A stretch of 64,000 nt of DNA from Tardiphaga robiniae (lineage in GTDB: Bacteria; Pseudomonadota; Alphaproteobacteria; Rhizobiales; Xanthobacteraceae), in assembly GCF_013359755.1 (NCBI RefSeq), contig NZ_JABMCJ010000091.1, positions 62,001 to 126,000 of the forward strand, read 5' to 3'. Made by a program: the position numbers and the translations under genes. The notes under the pieces were generated by a model. That model was not told where the DNA came from and did not search any database. It was given only the letters and a program-made list of their open reading frames with translations. Position 1 is the first letter of the stretch. Each line of letters starts with the position of its first letter. Shown piece by piece: positions 8,937-17,051 of the stretch.

Positions 8937-10316
8937 TCACTCCGCCCGCGACAGCCGCATGCTGTCCAGCAAACGCAGCCCACCGCCGCTTTCGCTCTTC
9001 AGCAACTTCTTCACCGCGCTCGATGCCGCGATCTCGTAATGGTCGGCATAGGCTTCGTGGTTCTTCTCGATATCGTCGAGACGATACAGATAGTTCACCA
9101 TCAGGCTGGCGGATTCACGCAGGCCCTTGGCTGACGTGTCGCCGAGCCAGTCGATGCGCTCGAGCCGAGCGCCGTTGCCGAGATGGAAGCGGGCGACGGA
9201 ATCGATCGGGCCGCCGCGCGGGCTCTTGGCTTTCAGGAAGTAGTGCGCGGCGAGCTGCTCCATCACCGGTTTGAGCTGCGCCGTCAGCGCTGTGTCGTTG
9301 ACCCATAGCGGATCGGCGAGCATGTCGACCAGCGCTTGATCTTCATTGGACAGGTTGAGGTCATCGGCCTTCTTGAGCCACTTCATGAAACCCGGCACCG
9401 GCGACAGTGTCACGAAAGTGTCGAGCTTCGGCAATTCGCGGCGCAGTTCCTCGACCACCTGCTTGATCAGGAAGTTGCCGAACGAAATGCCGCCGAGACC
9501 GCGCTGGCAGTTGGAGATCGAATAGAACACCGCGGTGCGCGCGCGCTCAATCGGCACTGGCTGGCGATCGACGGCGAGCAGCGGCGCGATGGCGCCCGGA
9601 ATGGTTTCGGTGAGGGCGACCTCGACGAAGATCAGCGGTTCATCGACAAGCGCAGGGTGGAAGAACGCGTAGCAGCGGCGATCGACGGGATCGATCCGGC
9701 GGCGCAGATCGTCCCAGTCGTGAATCTCATGCACCGCTTCATATTTGATGACTTTTTCGAGCACATTGGCGGGCGTGGACCAGTCGATCTTGCGCAGCAC
9801 CAGAAATCCCCTGTTGAACCACGATGCCAAGAGATGAACGACGTCGCGATCGACGGCGTTGAGGTCTTTGTTACCATTCTTCAGATCGAGAAGATCTTCA
9901 CGCATCTTCACGAGTTCGCTGGTCGCGTTCGGCGCGCGGTTCAGCCGGCGAAACAGTTCCTGTCGCTGCGGCTCGGATGCGAAATGCAATTCGCCAGAGA
10001 CGTCACCGGTCGGCTTGGCACGCCATGCTTCGATGGCCTTTTCAAGCTTGTCACGATCGGGACCGTAATTCTGTGCGAGGTTCTCGAAGAAGGTGAGGCG
10101 GCCGGCCTCGTCGAGACTCTTGTAGCGATCGAGCACGCCGCGCGCGAGGACCGTGCCGGACGCTTCGCCGCGTCCTGACAACAGCTCCGTACAGAGTTCG
10201 ATCAAATCCGATGCGTTCTGTTTAGGATCGACAGATGCGGGACCGAGCCGCAGCAGAGTGCGTCCGCGTTCCGAGATGGATGCGAGGAGGTCGGAGAAGA
10301 AGGAGTCATTGCTCAT
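8937..10316 (-). CDS. Malonyl-CoA decarboxylase
   Basis: Converts malonyl-CoA to acetyl-CoA and CO2. At 459 residues it has the expected two-part layout, an N-terminal helical oligomerisation domain (about 1-150) and a C-terminal GNAT-fold catalytic domain. Diagnostic blocks are LASWFNRGFLVLRKIDW, YEAVHEIHDWDDLRRRI, the CoA-binding SISNCQRGLGGISFGNFLIK and TFVTLSPVPGFMKWL, and the catalytic HYFLKAKSPRGGPIDSVARFHLGNGARLERI region. In rhizobia the matA gene usually sits with matB (malonyl-CoA synthetase) and matC. Neither is present here, so its role may be control of malonyl-CoA levels. Confidence 0.92.
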   Translation of the reverse strand: MSNDSFFSDLLASISERGRTLLRLGPASVDPKQNASDLIELCTELLSGRGEASGTVLARGVLDRYKSLDEAGRLTFFENLAQNYGPDRDKLEKAIEAWRAKPTGDVSGELHFASEPQRQELFRRLNRAPNATSELVKMREDLLDLKNGNKDLNAVDRDVVHLLASWFNRGFLVLRKIDWSTPANVLEKVIKYEAVHEIHDWDDLRRRIDPVDRRCYAFFHPALVDEPLIFVEVALTETIPGAIAPLLAVDRQPVPIERARTAVFYSISNCQRGLGGISFGNFLIKQVVEELRRELPKLDTFVTLSPVPGFMKWLKKADDLNLSNEDQALVDMLADPLWVNDTALTAQLKPVMEQLAAHYFLKAKSPRGGPIDSVARFHLGNGARLERIDWLGDTSAKGLRESASLMVNYLYRLDDIEKNHEAYADHYEIAASSAVKKLLKSESGGGLRLLDSMRLSRAE

Positions 10317-10490
10317 GGTGAATCAATTCCCGGGCTGGCAGTTCAACCAGTCTGCTTCAATATAGCCCATAGCGAGGCATATTGCGCGATCATTTGAAGC
10401 ATGAAACAATTGTGAGTGGGGAGCGCTTCGGCAAGAGAATTGCATTCGTTTCTGACTGCGGCCGGATCGCTGAAAACAGAGGAATTCAGG

Positions 10491-11477
10491 ATGAAGCGGA
10501 TCGCATCGAAGCGTGGTGTTGTGGCGGCTCTGGCACTCGGAGCGTTGCTGAGCAGTGGCTCGGCATTTGCCCAACAAACCATCAAGGTTGGCTGGACCAT
10601 CCCGGCCGAAGAATCCAAATACTGGATGATGAAGCGTCCGCAGGAATTTGCGGATCTCGGCAAGAAATACAATATCGAGTGGGTGCAGTTTCAGGGCACC
10701 GCGCCGATGACGCAGGCACTCGCGGCCGGCGCGCTGGATTGCGCGACGCAATCGGTGCTGGCACTGGCGCAGGGCGTGCAGAGCGGCAACCTCAAGGCTT
10801 CGATCGTTGCGCAGCACGTGTTCGAAAAGCCGGGCAGCTTTTCGGTCTATTGGGCGGTAAAGGACGACTCGCCGATCAAGACCATCGCCGACCTCAAGGG
10901 GAAGACGATGTCGATCAATACGCTGGGCTCCGGCATCTATGGCCCGATGGCGATCCTGCTGAAGCAGGCCGGTCTCGATCCCGCCAAGGACGTCAAGCTG
11001 GTTGAAGTCGGCTTCGCGCTCTCGGAAGAAGCGCTGCGTTCGGGCCGCGTCGATTCCGCCGTGATGAACCAGCCTTTCGCCGCGCGCATGGAAGCCAAGG
11101 GCGGCACCCGCAAGCTGTTCTCGCTATCGCAGCAGCAGGACGGCATCGTGCACATTCTCGAAGCCTGCCGCGCCGACTTCATCGAGAAGAATCCGGAGCT
11201 GGCCAGGATGTATGTGCGCGATCTGACGCTGGGCATGCAGAAGGCGCTGGCCAATCGCGACGAAACCCTGAAGGTTGTCAACGAAGTGATGAAGGCGCCG
11301 ATCCCGGTGCTGGAAACCTATCTGCTCAAGGACAACGATTTCGCCAGGGATCCGGGCGCCGCGCCGAATTTTGACGCGATCCAGAAGATGCTCGACACCT
11401 ATGTCGAATCCGGAATGCTGCCGAAGAAGCTCGGCGTCTCCGAGCTGAAGGGCAAGGTCGTCGCGCCGATCAAGTAA
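10491..11477 (+). CDS. NrtA/SsuA/TauA-type ABC transporter substrate-binding protein (orphan)
   Basis: A periplasmic binding protein of the nitrate/sulfonate/taurine class, 328 residues. The ATG at 10491 gives a signal peptide (MKRIASKRGVVAALALGAL...SAFAQQ) and follows an AGGAATTCAGG ribosome site. The upstream in-frame extension is not signal-like. Domain blocks include KVGWTIPAEESKYW, GTAPMTQALAAGALDCA, KGKTMSINTLGSGIYGPM and GFALSEEALRSGRVDSAVMNQPF. No permease or ATPase gene flanks it, and a repeat-filled gap follows. The ligand is unknown. Confidence 0.85.
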   Translation: MKRIASKRGVVAALALGALLSSGSAFAQQTIKVGWTIPAEESKYWMMKRPQEFADLGKKYNIEWVQFQGTAPMTQALAAGALDCATQSVLALAQGVQSGNLKASIVAQHVFEKPGSFSVYWAVKDDSPIKTIADLKGKTMSINTLGSGIYGPMAILLKQAGLDPAKDVKLVEVGFALSEEALRSGRVDSAVMNQPFAARMEAKGGTRKLFSLSQQQDGIVHILEACRADFIEKNPELARMYVRDLTLGMQKALANRDETLKVVNEVMKAPIPVLETYLLKDNDFARDPGAAPNFDAIQKMLDTYVESGMLPKKLGVSELKGKVVAPIK

Positions 11478-11513
11478 CGGCGTCGCTCACCTACAAACAA
11501 TGACACTCTCTCC

Positions 11514-11656
11514 GTCATGCCCGGCCTTGTGCCGGGCATTTTCGTTTGCTCGAGCCTTTCCGCCGTCATTGCGAGGAGCGAAGCGACGCGGCAATCCAGT
11601 TCTTTATTTGAAGAGAGACTGGATTGCTTCGTCGCAAGGGCTCCTCGCAATGACGG
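11514..11656. repeat. Two extragenic palindromes, including a GTCATTGCGAGGAGC element
   Basis: The first is a short hairpin, ATGCCCGGC/GCCGGGCAT, at 11517-11540. The second is a long inverted repeat whose ends GTCATTGCGAGGAGCGAAGC (about 11563) and its complement ending TCGCAATGAC (11656) flank a central CAATCCAG...CTGGATTG stem. Elements with this sequence are widespread in Bradyrhizobium and Rhodopseudomonas intergenic regions (recalled, not searched). Confidence 0.8.
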
Positions 11657-11678
11657 AGGAGACAAGCAGTGATTGTTG

Positions 11679-12680
11679 CTATTCGCTCGTCGCGTCCGAC
11701 ATGCCGCTGTCGATCAGGAGATCCAGCGTGTATTTGATCGTTGCGCGCTCGTCGTCGCTGAAGCGGCTCAGCAGCTCTGTCTCATGTTCGAGCGCCGCCT
11801 TCTGCACGGGCTTGACGCGCGCGCGGCCTTTCGCGGTCAGGTAGAGCGTGACGCGGCGCCGATCGTTCGAGGTGCTCTTGCGCTTCAGCAGATCGTCGCG
11901 CTCCATGCGGTCGAGCACTTTCGTCAGGCCGGGTTGCTTCATCAAAGCCATTGCGGCGAGCTCGCCAACCGAGAGCCCTTCGACATCGGCAAGGCAGGCC
12001 AGGACGCGCCATTCCGGCACGGTGAGGTCCCATTCCTTCAGACGCGCGTGAAACGAGCTGGAGACATTGAAGCTGGCGCGCGCCAGCAGATAAGACAGGT
12101 AGCTGCGTGCAAAACTGTTGCTGGCTAGGGCAGGCGCACGTGGCTGTGCCTTGTCGATGCGGCGGAGTTGTCCGGAGTGGAACACGAGGGGATCGTGATT
12201 GCGCTCGACGAAGTGCACGACTTCACCGACCAGGATCGTGTGGTCGCCGCCGGGATAGCGCGCCCAGGTCTTGCATTCGAAGATCGGTGCGAGGCCTTCG
12301 ATCAGCGGTGCGCCGCTGATGCCCGGCGCATGGGCGATATCAGCAAACTTGTCGGAGCCGCGACGGCCGAAACGCATCGCGAGCTCGCCATGATCGGCAC
12401 CGAGAAAATGGATAGCGAAAGCGTCGGCTTCGACGAAGGGATCGTGGCTAGGCGAAGATTTGGCGACGCTCCACAGCACCAGCGGCGGGTCGAGCGAGAC
12501 CGATGAAAACGAATTGGCGGTCATGCCGACGGGATGATCGCCATTGGTGGCGGTGACCACGGTGACGCCGGTCGGAAACTGGCCCAGCGCCTGACGGAAG
12601 GTGGCGGGGTTGACCGCCTGCGCCTTGTCCGGGAGCTTGCTATCCGCGACCTTGTCCTGCGCCGTCTTGTCAAACGCCAT
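11679..12680 (-). CDS. Flavin reductase fused to a MarR-type domain
   Basis: A 333-residue two-domain protein. Residues about 23-185 are a flavin reductase-like domain of the HpaC/C1 type (FRQALGQFPTGVTVVTA, GMTANSFSSVSLDPPLVLWSV, FAIHFLGADH, DHTILVGEVVHF). It would use NAD(P)H to supply reduced FMN/FAD to a partner monooxygenase. Residues about 195-325 are a MarR winged-helix domain (WDLTVPEWRVLACL, ALMKQPGLTKVLDRMERDDLL, SNDRRRVTLYLT). The C1 reductase of Acinetobacter p-hydroxyphenylacetate hydroxylase has the same layout, and there the MarR-like part senses the aromatic substrate and controls the reductase. The gene is divergent from the NicX-like dioxygenase 140 bases away. No oxygenase partner is in the window. 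Confidence 0.88.
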   Translation of the reverse strand: MAFDKTAQDKVADSKLPDKAQAVNPATFRQALGQFPTGVTVVTATNGDHPVGMTANSFSSVSLDPPLVLWSVAKSSPSHDPFVEADAFAIHFLGADHGELAMRFGRRGSDKFADIAHAPGISGAPLIEGLAPIFECKTWARYPGGDHTILVGEVVHFVERNHDPLVFHSGQLRRIDKAQPRAPALASNSFARSYLSYLLARASFNVSSSFHARLKEWDLTVPEWRVLACLADVEGLSVGELAAMALMKQPGLTKVLDRMERDDLLKRKSTSNDRRRVTLYLTAKGRARVKPVQKAALEHETELLSRFSDDERATIKYTLDLLIDSGMSDATSE

Positions 12681-12744
12681 GGAATTCGCCGCTCCGCAAC
12701 ATCAGCGACTGCCCAAAATACAGCGCCGGATTGTCCTTCAAGAT

Positions 12745-12772
12745 TAAAAATATTCCTTTTCATATAACATGA
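12745..12772. promoter_or_regulatory. AT-rich divergent promoter core between reductase-MarR fusion and nicX-like gene
   Basis: The only strongly AT-rich segment in the 140-base divergent gap is TTAAAAATATTCCTTTTCATA and its flanks. It has an AAAA..A.T..TTTT partial dyad of the size MarR proteins bind. It is a candidate operator if the fused MarR domain still binds DNA. No clear -35/-10 pair can be fixed by eye. Confidence 0.3.
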
Positions 12773-12820
12773 CCGCGCCTATCATCCAACCATAATCGCT
12801 TTAAAACACGGAGAAACGGC

Positions 12821-13867
12821 ATGCTGGCGGATCGCATCGAGGCGAAATGGATCGACGCATTCTGCGAGATCTTCGAACGCTGCGCGGTCAAGCCCGGCGA
12901 CACTGCCGCCATCCTCTCCGAGACGCAATCGCGCGCGCTGAATGTGCACATTGCCGAATTGGCATTGCTCCGCATGGGCGCGCGGCCGTTCCACGTTGTG
13001 GTGCCGACGCCGCGCAACAAGCAGGTCGTGCCGATCCGCTCCACCGGCGCGTCCGAAGCGATCCAGCAACTCGGGCCGGTTGTATCAGCGCTGCAGCAGG
13101 CCGGCTTCGTGGTCGACTGCACCATCGAAGGCCTGATGCATGCCAAGGAAACACCGGAGATCCTGAAGGCCGGCGCGCGCATTCTCGTGATTTCCAACGA
13201 GCATCCGGAAGCGCTTGAGCGCATGGTGCCGGACTCGGCGCTCGAAAAGCGCGTGCGCGCGGCGGCGAAGATGCTGCGCGGCACGAAGCACATGAAGGTG
13301 ACCTCGAAGGCGGGCACCGATCTGGACGTCAACATGGAAGGCGCAGCCACCGTCGGCGTCTGGGGCTGGACCGACAAGCCGGGCACGCTGGCACATTGGC
13401 CGGGCGGCATCGTGGTGAGCTTCCCGAAGAGCAAGACCATCAATGGCACGGTGGTGATGGATGCAGGCGATATCAACCTGACCTTCAAGCGCTATCTGAC
13501 GTCGCCGGTGCGGATGCTGTTCAAGGACGACTATCTCACCGGGCTGACGGGCGAGGGCGCTGACGCCGAGATGATGAAGCGCTATCTCGCGGCGTGGGGC
13601 GACCGCGAAGCCTATGCCGTGTCGCATGTGGGCTGGGGCATGAATCCCAATGCGCGTTACGAGGCGCTGCAGATGTATGACCAGCGCGATACCAACGGCA
13701 CGGAAATCCGCGCGGTGGCCGGCAACTTCCTGTTCTCGACCGGTGCCAATGAATTCGCGGGCCGTTACACCGCGGGGCATTTCGATCTGCCGATCTTCAA
13801 GACCACGATCACGCTCGACGGCGTGGATGTGATCAAGGACGGCGTCGTGCAGGACGTGTTCGGCTGA
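12821..13867 (+). CDS. NicX-like (2,5-dihydroxypyridine 5,6-dioxygenase / M29-like) protein
   Basis: A 348-residue homolog of Pseudomonas putida NicX, the Fe(II) enzyme that opens the ring of 2,5-dihydroxypyridine to N-formylmaleamate. The match runs through the protein: ILVISNEHPEALERMVP, SKAGTDLDVNMEG, GTLAHWPGG, INGTVVMDAGDI, AVSHVGWGMNP and GHFDLPIF. The three iron ligands reported for NicX (His265, His318, Asp320) have counterparts at His269, His320 and Asp322 here. This subfamily is structurally related to M29 aminopeptidases and is often misannotated as leucyl aminopeptidase. The substrate may be another hydroxylated aromatic or N-heterocycle. The neighbouring flavin reductase-MarR fusion fits a hydroxylation-then-cleavage route. 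Confidence 0.8.
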   Translation: MLADRIEAKWIDAFCEIFERCAVKPGDTAAILSETQSRALNVHIAELALLRMGARPFHVVVPTPRNKQVVPIRSTGASEAIQQLGPVVSALQQAGFVVDCTIEGLMHAKETPEILKAGARILVISNEHPEALERMVPDSALEKRVRAAAKMLRGTKHMKVTSKAGTDLDVNMEGAATVGVWGWTDKPGTLAHWPGGIVVSFPKSKTINGTVVMDAGDINLTFKRYLTSPVRMLFKDDYLTGLTGEGADAEMMKRYLAAWGDREAYAVSHVGWGMNPNARYEALQMYDQRDTNGTEIRAVAGNFLFSTGANEFAGRYTAGHFDLPIFKTTITLDGVDVIKDGVVQDVFG

Positions 13868-13881
13868 GTCCGAACACGTCC
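13852..13881. terminator. Hairpin between convergent nicX-like gene and cusA
   Basis: A perfect 12-bp stem, GGACGTGTTCGG with CCGAACACGTCC, separated by CTGAGT, which contains the nicX-like stop codon. There is no T-run on either strand, so it may act as a bidirectional transcript end or a Rho-linked structure. Confidence 0.45.
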
Positions 13882-13895
13882 CTCCAAGCTCCGGG

Positions 13896-16800
13896 CTATC
13901 TGGTCACGGGCACGATCTCTTCTGCCGAGATCAAGCCGGCCTGAGGCAGCCGATAGCCCTTAACAATTGCATAGATCGCGGGGATCACGATCAGGGTTAG
14001 CAGTGTCGACGAGATCATGCCGCCGATCATCGGCACCGCGATGCGCTGCATGATTTCCGAGCCCGTGCCGGTGCTCCACATGATCGGCAGCAGGCCCGCC
14101 ATGATGGCGACCACCGTCATCATCTTGGGGCGGACGCGTTCGACAGCTCCCTCCATGATGGCGTCGTACAGGTCGTTGCGCGTCAGAAATCGTCCTTCAA
14201 TGTCCCGTCGCGCCTGGATCGCGGTCAATGCCTGATTCAAGTAGATCAGCATCACCACGCCGGTCTCGGCGGCAACGCCGGCCAGCGCAATGAAGCCGAC
14301 GACGACTGCAACCGACAGGTTGAAGTCGAGCCACCACATCAGCCACAGGCCGCCGACCAGCGCGAACGGCAGCGACAGCATGACGATCATCGTTTCGGTG
14401 ATCGACCGGAAGTTCAGGTAAAGCAGCAGGAAGATGATCAACAGCGTCACCGGCACGACGATCTTCAGGCGCGCCGTCGCACGTTCGAGATATTCGTACT
14501 GGCCGCTCCACATCACGTAGTAGCCAGGCGGAAATTGAATGCTCGCCTGGACCGCGCGCTGTGCGTCGGCCACGTAGCCGCCGAGGTCGCGGTCGCGGAT
14601 GTCGACATAGATGTAGGTGGCCAACTGTCCGTTCTCCGTCCGGATCGACGTCGGCCCTCTCGCCAGCGCAATCCTGGCCACTTCGCCGAGCGGGACCGCG
14701 CCACCTCCGGGCATCGGCACCAGCACGTCGCTGGCGATGGCCTGCGGGCTGTCTCTGAGGTCGCGGGGGTACCGCATGTTGACAGTGAAGCGTTGCCGGC
14801 CTTCCACGGTCGTCGTTACCGTCTGGCCGCCGAGCGCGGTTCCGATCACGTCCTGGACGTCCTGGATCATGATGCCGTAGCGCGCCAATGCCTCTCGATC
14901 CGGTGTCACATCGAGGTAGTAGCCGCCGATGCCGCGCTCGGCATAGGCCGACGATGTGCCCGGCACCGCCTTGAGCACCTGCTCGATCTGCCTGGCAAGC
15001 CGATCGATCTCGACGAGGTCGGTGCCGATCACCTTCACGCCGATGGGCGTGCGGATGCCTGTCGACAGCATGTCGATGCGGGCCTTGATCGGCATGGTCC
15101 AGGCATTCGACACGCCCGGAAACTGCAGCGCCTTGTCCATCTCGGCGATCAGTCCATCGACCGTGAGACCGGATCGCCACTCTTCCTTCGGCTTGAGGTT
15201 AATGATTGTCTCGAACATTTCGGAGGGCGCCGGATCGGTCGCCGTGGCAGCGCGCCCCGCCTTGCCATAGACCGAAGCCACCTCCGGAAAAGACCGAATG
15301 ATCCTGTCCTGCATCTGCAGCAGTTCTCCGGCCTTGGTGACGGAGATGCCCGGCAGCGTCGTCGGCATATACATGAGCGTGCCCTCGTTCAGACTGGGCA
15401 TGAACTCGGTCCCGAGCTGACGAGCCGGCCAGACGCTCGCCGCGAGAACGGCGACTGCGAGCAGGACGACCAGAGTCTTCGCGCGCATCACAACGGTGAT
15501 GACAGGCCGGTAGACCCAGATCAGAAAGCGGTTGATCGGATTCTTGTGTTCCGGAACGATCCGGCCGCGAACGAAGATGATCATCAGGGCCGGGACCAGC
15601 GTCACCGACAGGATGGCGGCGGCTGCCATCGAAAACGTCTTGGTGAACGCCAGAGGACTGAACAGCCGTCCTTCCTGGGATTCCAGCGTGAAGATCGGCA
15701 TGAACGACACGGTGATGATCAACAGGCTGAAGAACAGTGCCGGGCCGACTTCGGAGGCTGCCTCGATCAGGACCTCGACGCGCGACTTGCCGGGATCCGC
15801 GCGTTCGAGATGTTTGTGGGCGTTCTCGATCATGACGATGGCGGCATCGACCATGGCGCCTATGGCGATCGCGATGCCGCCGAGACTCATGATGTTGGAG
15901 CCAAGACCGAGTAGCTTCATGGCGCCGAACGCCATCAGCACGCCGACCGGCAGCATCAGGATCGCGACCAGCGCACTGCGAACATGCAGCAAGAACAAAA
16001 TGCAGACGAGTGCGACGACAACGCTTTCCTCCAGCAACGTGTGCTTGAGCGTGGCGATGGCGGCGTTGATCAGGTTCGAGCGGTCGTAAACCGGAACGAT
16101 TTCGACGGAATTCGGCAGACTGCTGGCGATCTCCTTGAAGCGCTTCTTGACGTTCTCGATGACGTCGAGCGCATTGACGCCGAAACGCTGCAGCACGATG
16201 CCGCTGGCGACTTCGCCTTCACCATTGAGTTCGGTGATGCCGCGCCGCTCGTCGGGGCCCAGTTCGACGCGCGCGACGTCGCGCAGCAGGACGGGCGTGC
16301 CGTTGTTGGTCTTGAGCACGACATTGCCGAGGTCGTTGATCGACTTCAGATAGCCCTTGCCGCGGATGACATATTCGAATTCGGACAGCTCCACCGTGCG
16401 ACCGCCGACATCGGCGTTGCTGGCGCGAATAGCGTCGCGCATCTTCTGCATGGTGATGCCGAGGTCGCGCATCCGAAGCGGATCGAGCACGACGTTATAT
16501 TGCTTGACGAAGCCACCGACGCTGGCGACTTCAGCGACGCCTTCGGCTTTGGCGAGCGCAAACTTCAGATTCCAGTCCTGGATCGCCCGTGTGTCGGCAA
16601 GGTTCAATTCCTTGGACATGATCGCGTATTGGTAGACCCAGCCGACGCCGGTGGCATCGGGGCCCATCGTCGGCGTGACGCCGGCGGGCAGGCGGGATGT
16701 GGCTCCGTTCAGGAATTCGAGAACGCGCGACCGGGCCCAGTAGATGTCGGTCCCGTCTTCGAAGATGACATAGACGAACGACACGCCGAAGAACGAGAAC

Positions 16801-17051
16801 CCGCGCACCACTTTCGACTTCGGCACCGTGAGCATTGCCGTCGTCAATGGATAGGTGACCTGATCCTCGATCACCTGCGGCGCCTGGCCGGGGTACTCGG
16901 TATAGACGATAACCTGCGTGTCGGAGAGATCCGGGATGGCGTCGAGCGGCAGATGCGCCAGCGCGTAGATGCCCGCGGCTGCGGCGAATCCTGTGCCGAA
17001 CAACACCAGCAGCAGATTACGCGCCGACCATGCGATGATGCGGGCGATCAT
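13896..17051 (-). CDS. cusA: Heavy-metal RND efflux permease, CusA/SilA-CzcA family
   Basis: Inner-membrane proton-driven pump of 1051 residues that forms the trimeric core of a tripartite metal exporter. It has the RND plan: TM1 at the N-terminus, two large periplasmic loops and two sets of helices. The HME-class motif GAMVDAAIVMIENAHKHLE lies in TM4, and the DTQVIVYTEYPGQAPQVIEDQVTYPL opening is shared with CusA/SilA/CzcA. KARIDMLSTGIRTPIGVKVIG in the second loop is typical of the CusA (monovalent Cu/Ag) branch. The start overlaps the stop of the adaptor gene (ATGA). No outer-membrane CusC gene is present. Confidence 0.9.
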   Translation of the reverse strand: MIARIIAWSARNLLLVLFGTGFAAAAGIYALAHLPLDAIPDLSDTQVIVYTEYPGQAPQVIEDQVTYPLTTAMLTVPKSKVVRGFSFFGVSFVYVIFEDGTDIYWARSRVLEFLNGATSRLPAGVTPTMGPDATGVGWVYQYAIMSKELNLADTRAIQDWNLKFALAKAEGVAEVASVGGFVKQYNVVLDPLRMRDLGITMQKMRDAIRASNADVGGRTVELSEFEYVIRGKGYLKSINDLGNVVLKTNNGTPVLLRDVARVELGPDERRGITELNGEGEVASGIVLQRFGVNALDVIENVKKRFKEIASSLPNSVEIVPVYDRSNLINAAIATLKHTLLEESVVVALVCILFLLHVRSALVAILMLPVGVLMAFGAMKLLGLGSNIMSLGGIAIAIGAMVDAAIVMIENAHKHLERADPGKSRVEVLIEAASEVGPALFFSLLIITVSFMPIFTLESQEGRLFSPLAFTKTFSMAAAAILSVTLVPALMIIFVRGRIVPEHKNPINRFLIWVYRPVITVVMRAKTLVVLLAVAVLAASVWPARQLGTEFMPSLNEGTLMYMPTTLPGISVTKAGELLQMQDRIIRSFPEVASVYGKAGRAATATDPAPSEMFETIINLKPKEEWRSGLTVDGLIAEMDKALQFPGVSNAWTMPIKARIDMLSTGIRTPIGVKVIGTDLVEIDRLARQIEQVLKAVPGTSSAYAERGIGGYYLDVTPDREALARYGIMIQDVQDVIGTALGGQTVTTTVEGRQRFTVNMRYPRDLRDSPQAIASDVLVPMPGGGAVPLGEVARIALARGPTSIRTENGQLATYIYVDIRDRDLGGYVADAQRAVQASIQFPPGYYVMWSGQYEYLERATARLKIVVPVTLLIIFLLLYLNFRSITETMIVMLSLPFALVGGLWLMWWLDFNLSVAVVVGFIALAGVAAETGVVMLIYLNQALTAIQARRDIEGRFLTRNDLYDAIMEGAVERVRPKMMTVVAIMAGLLPIMWSTGTGSEIMQRIAVPMIGGMISSTLLTLIVIPAIYAIVKGYRLPQAGLISAEEIVPVTR

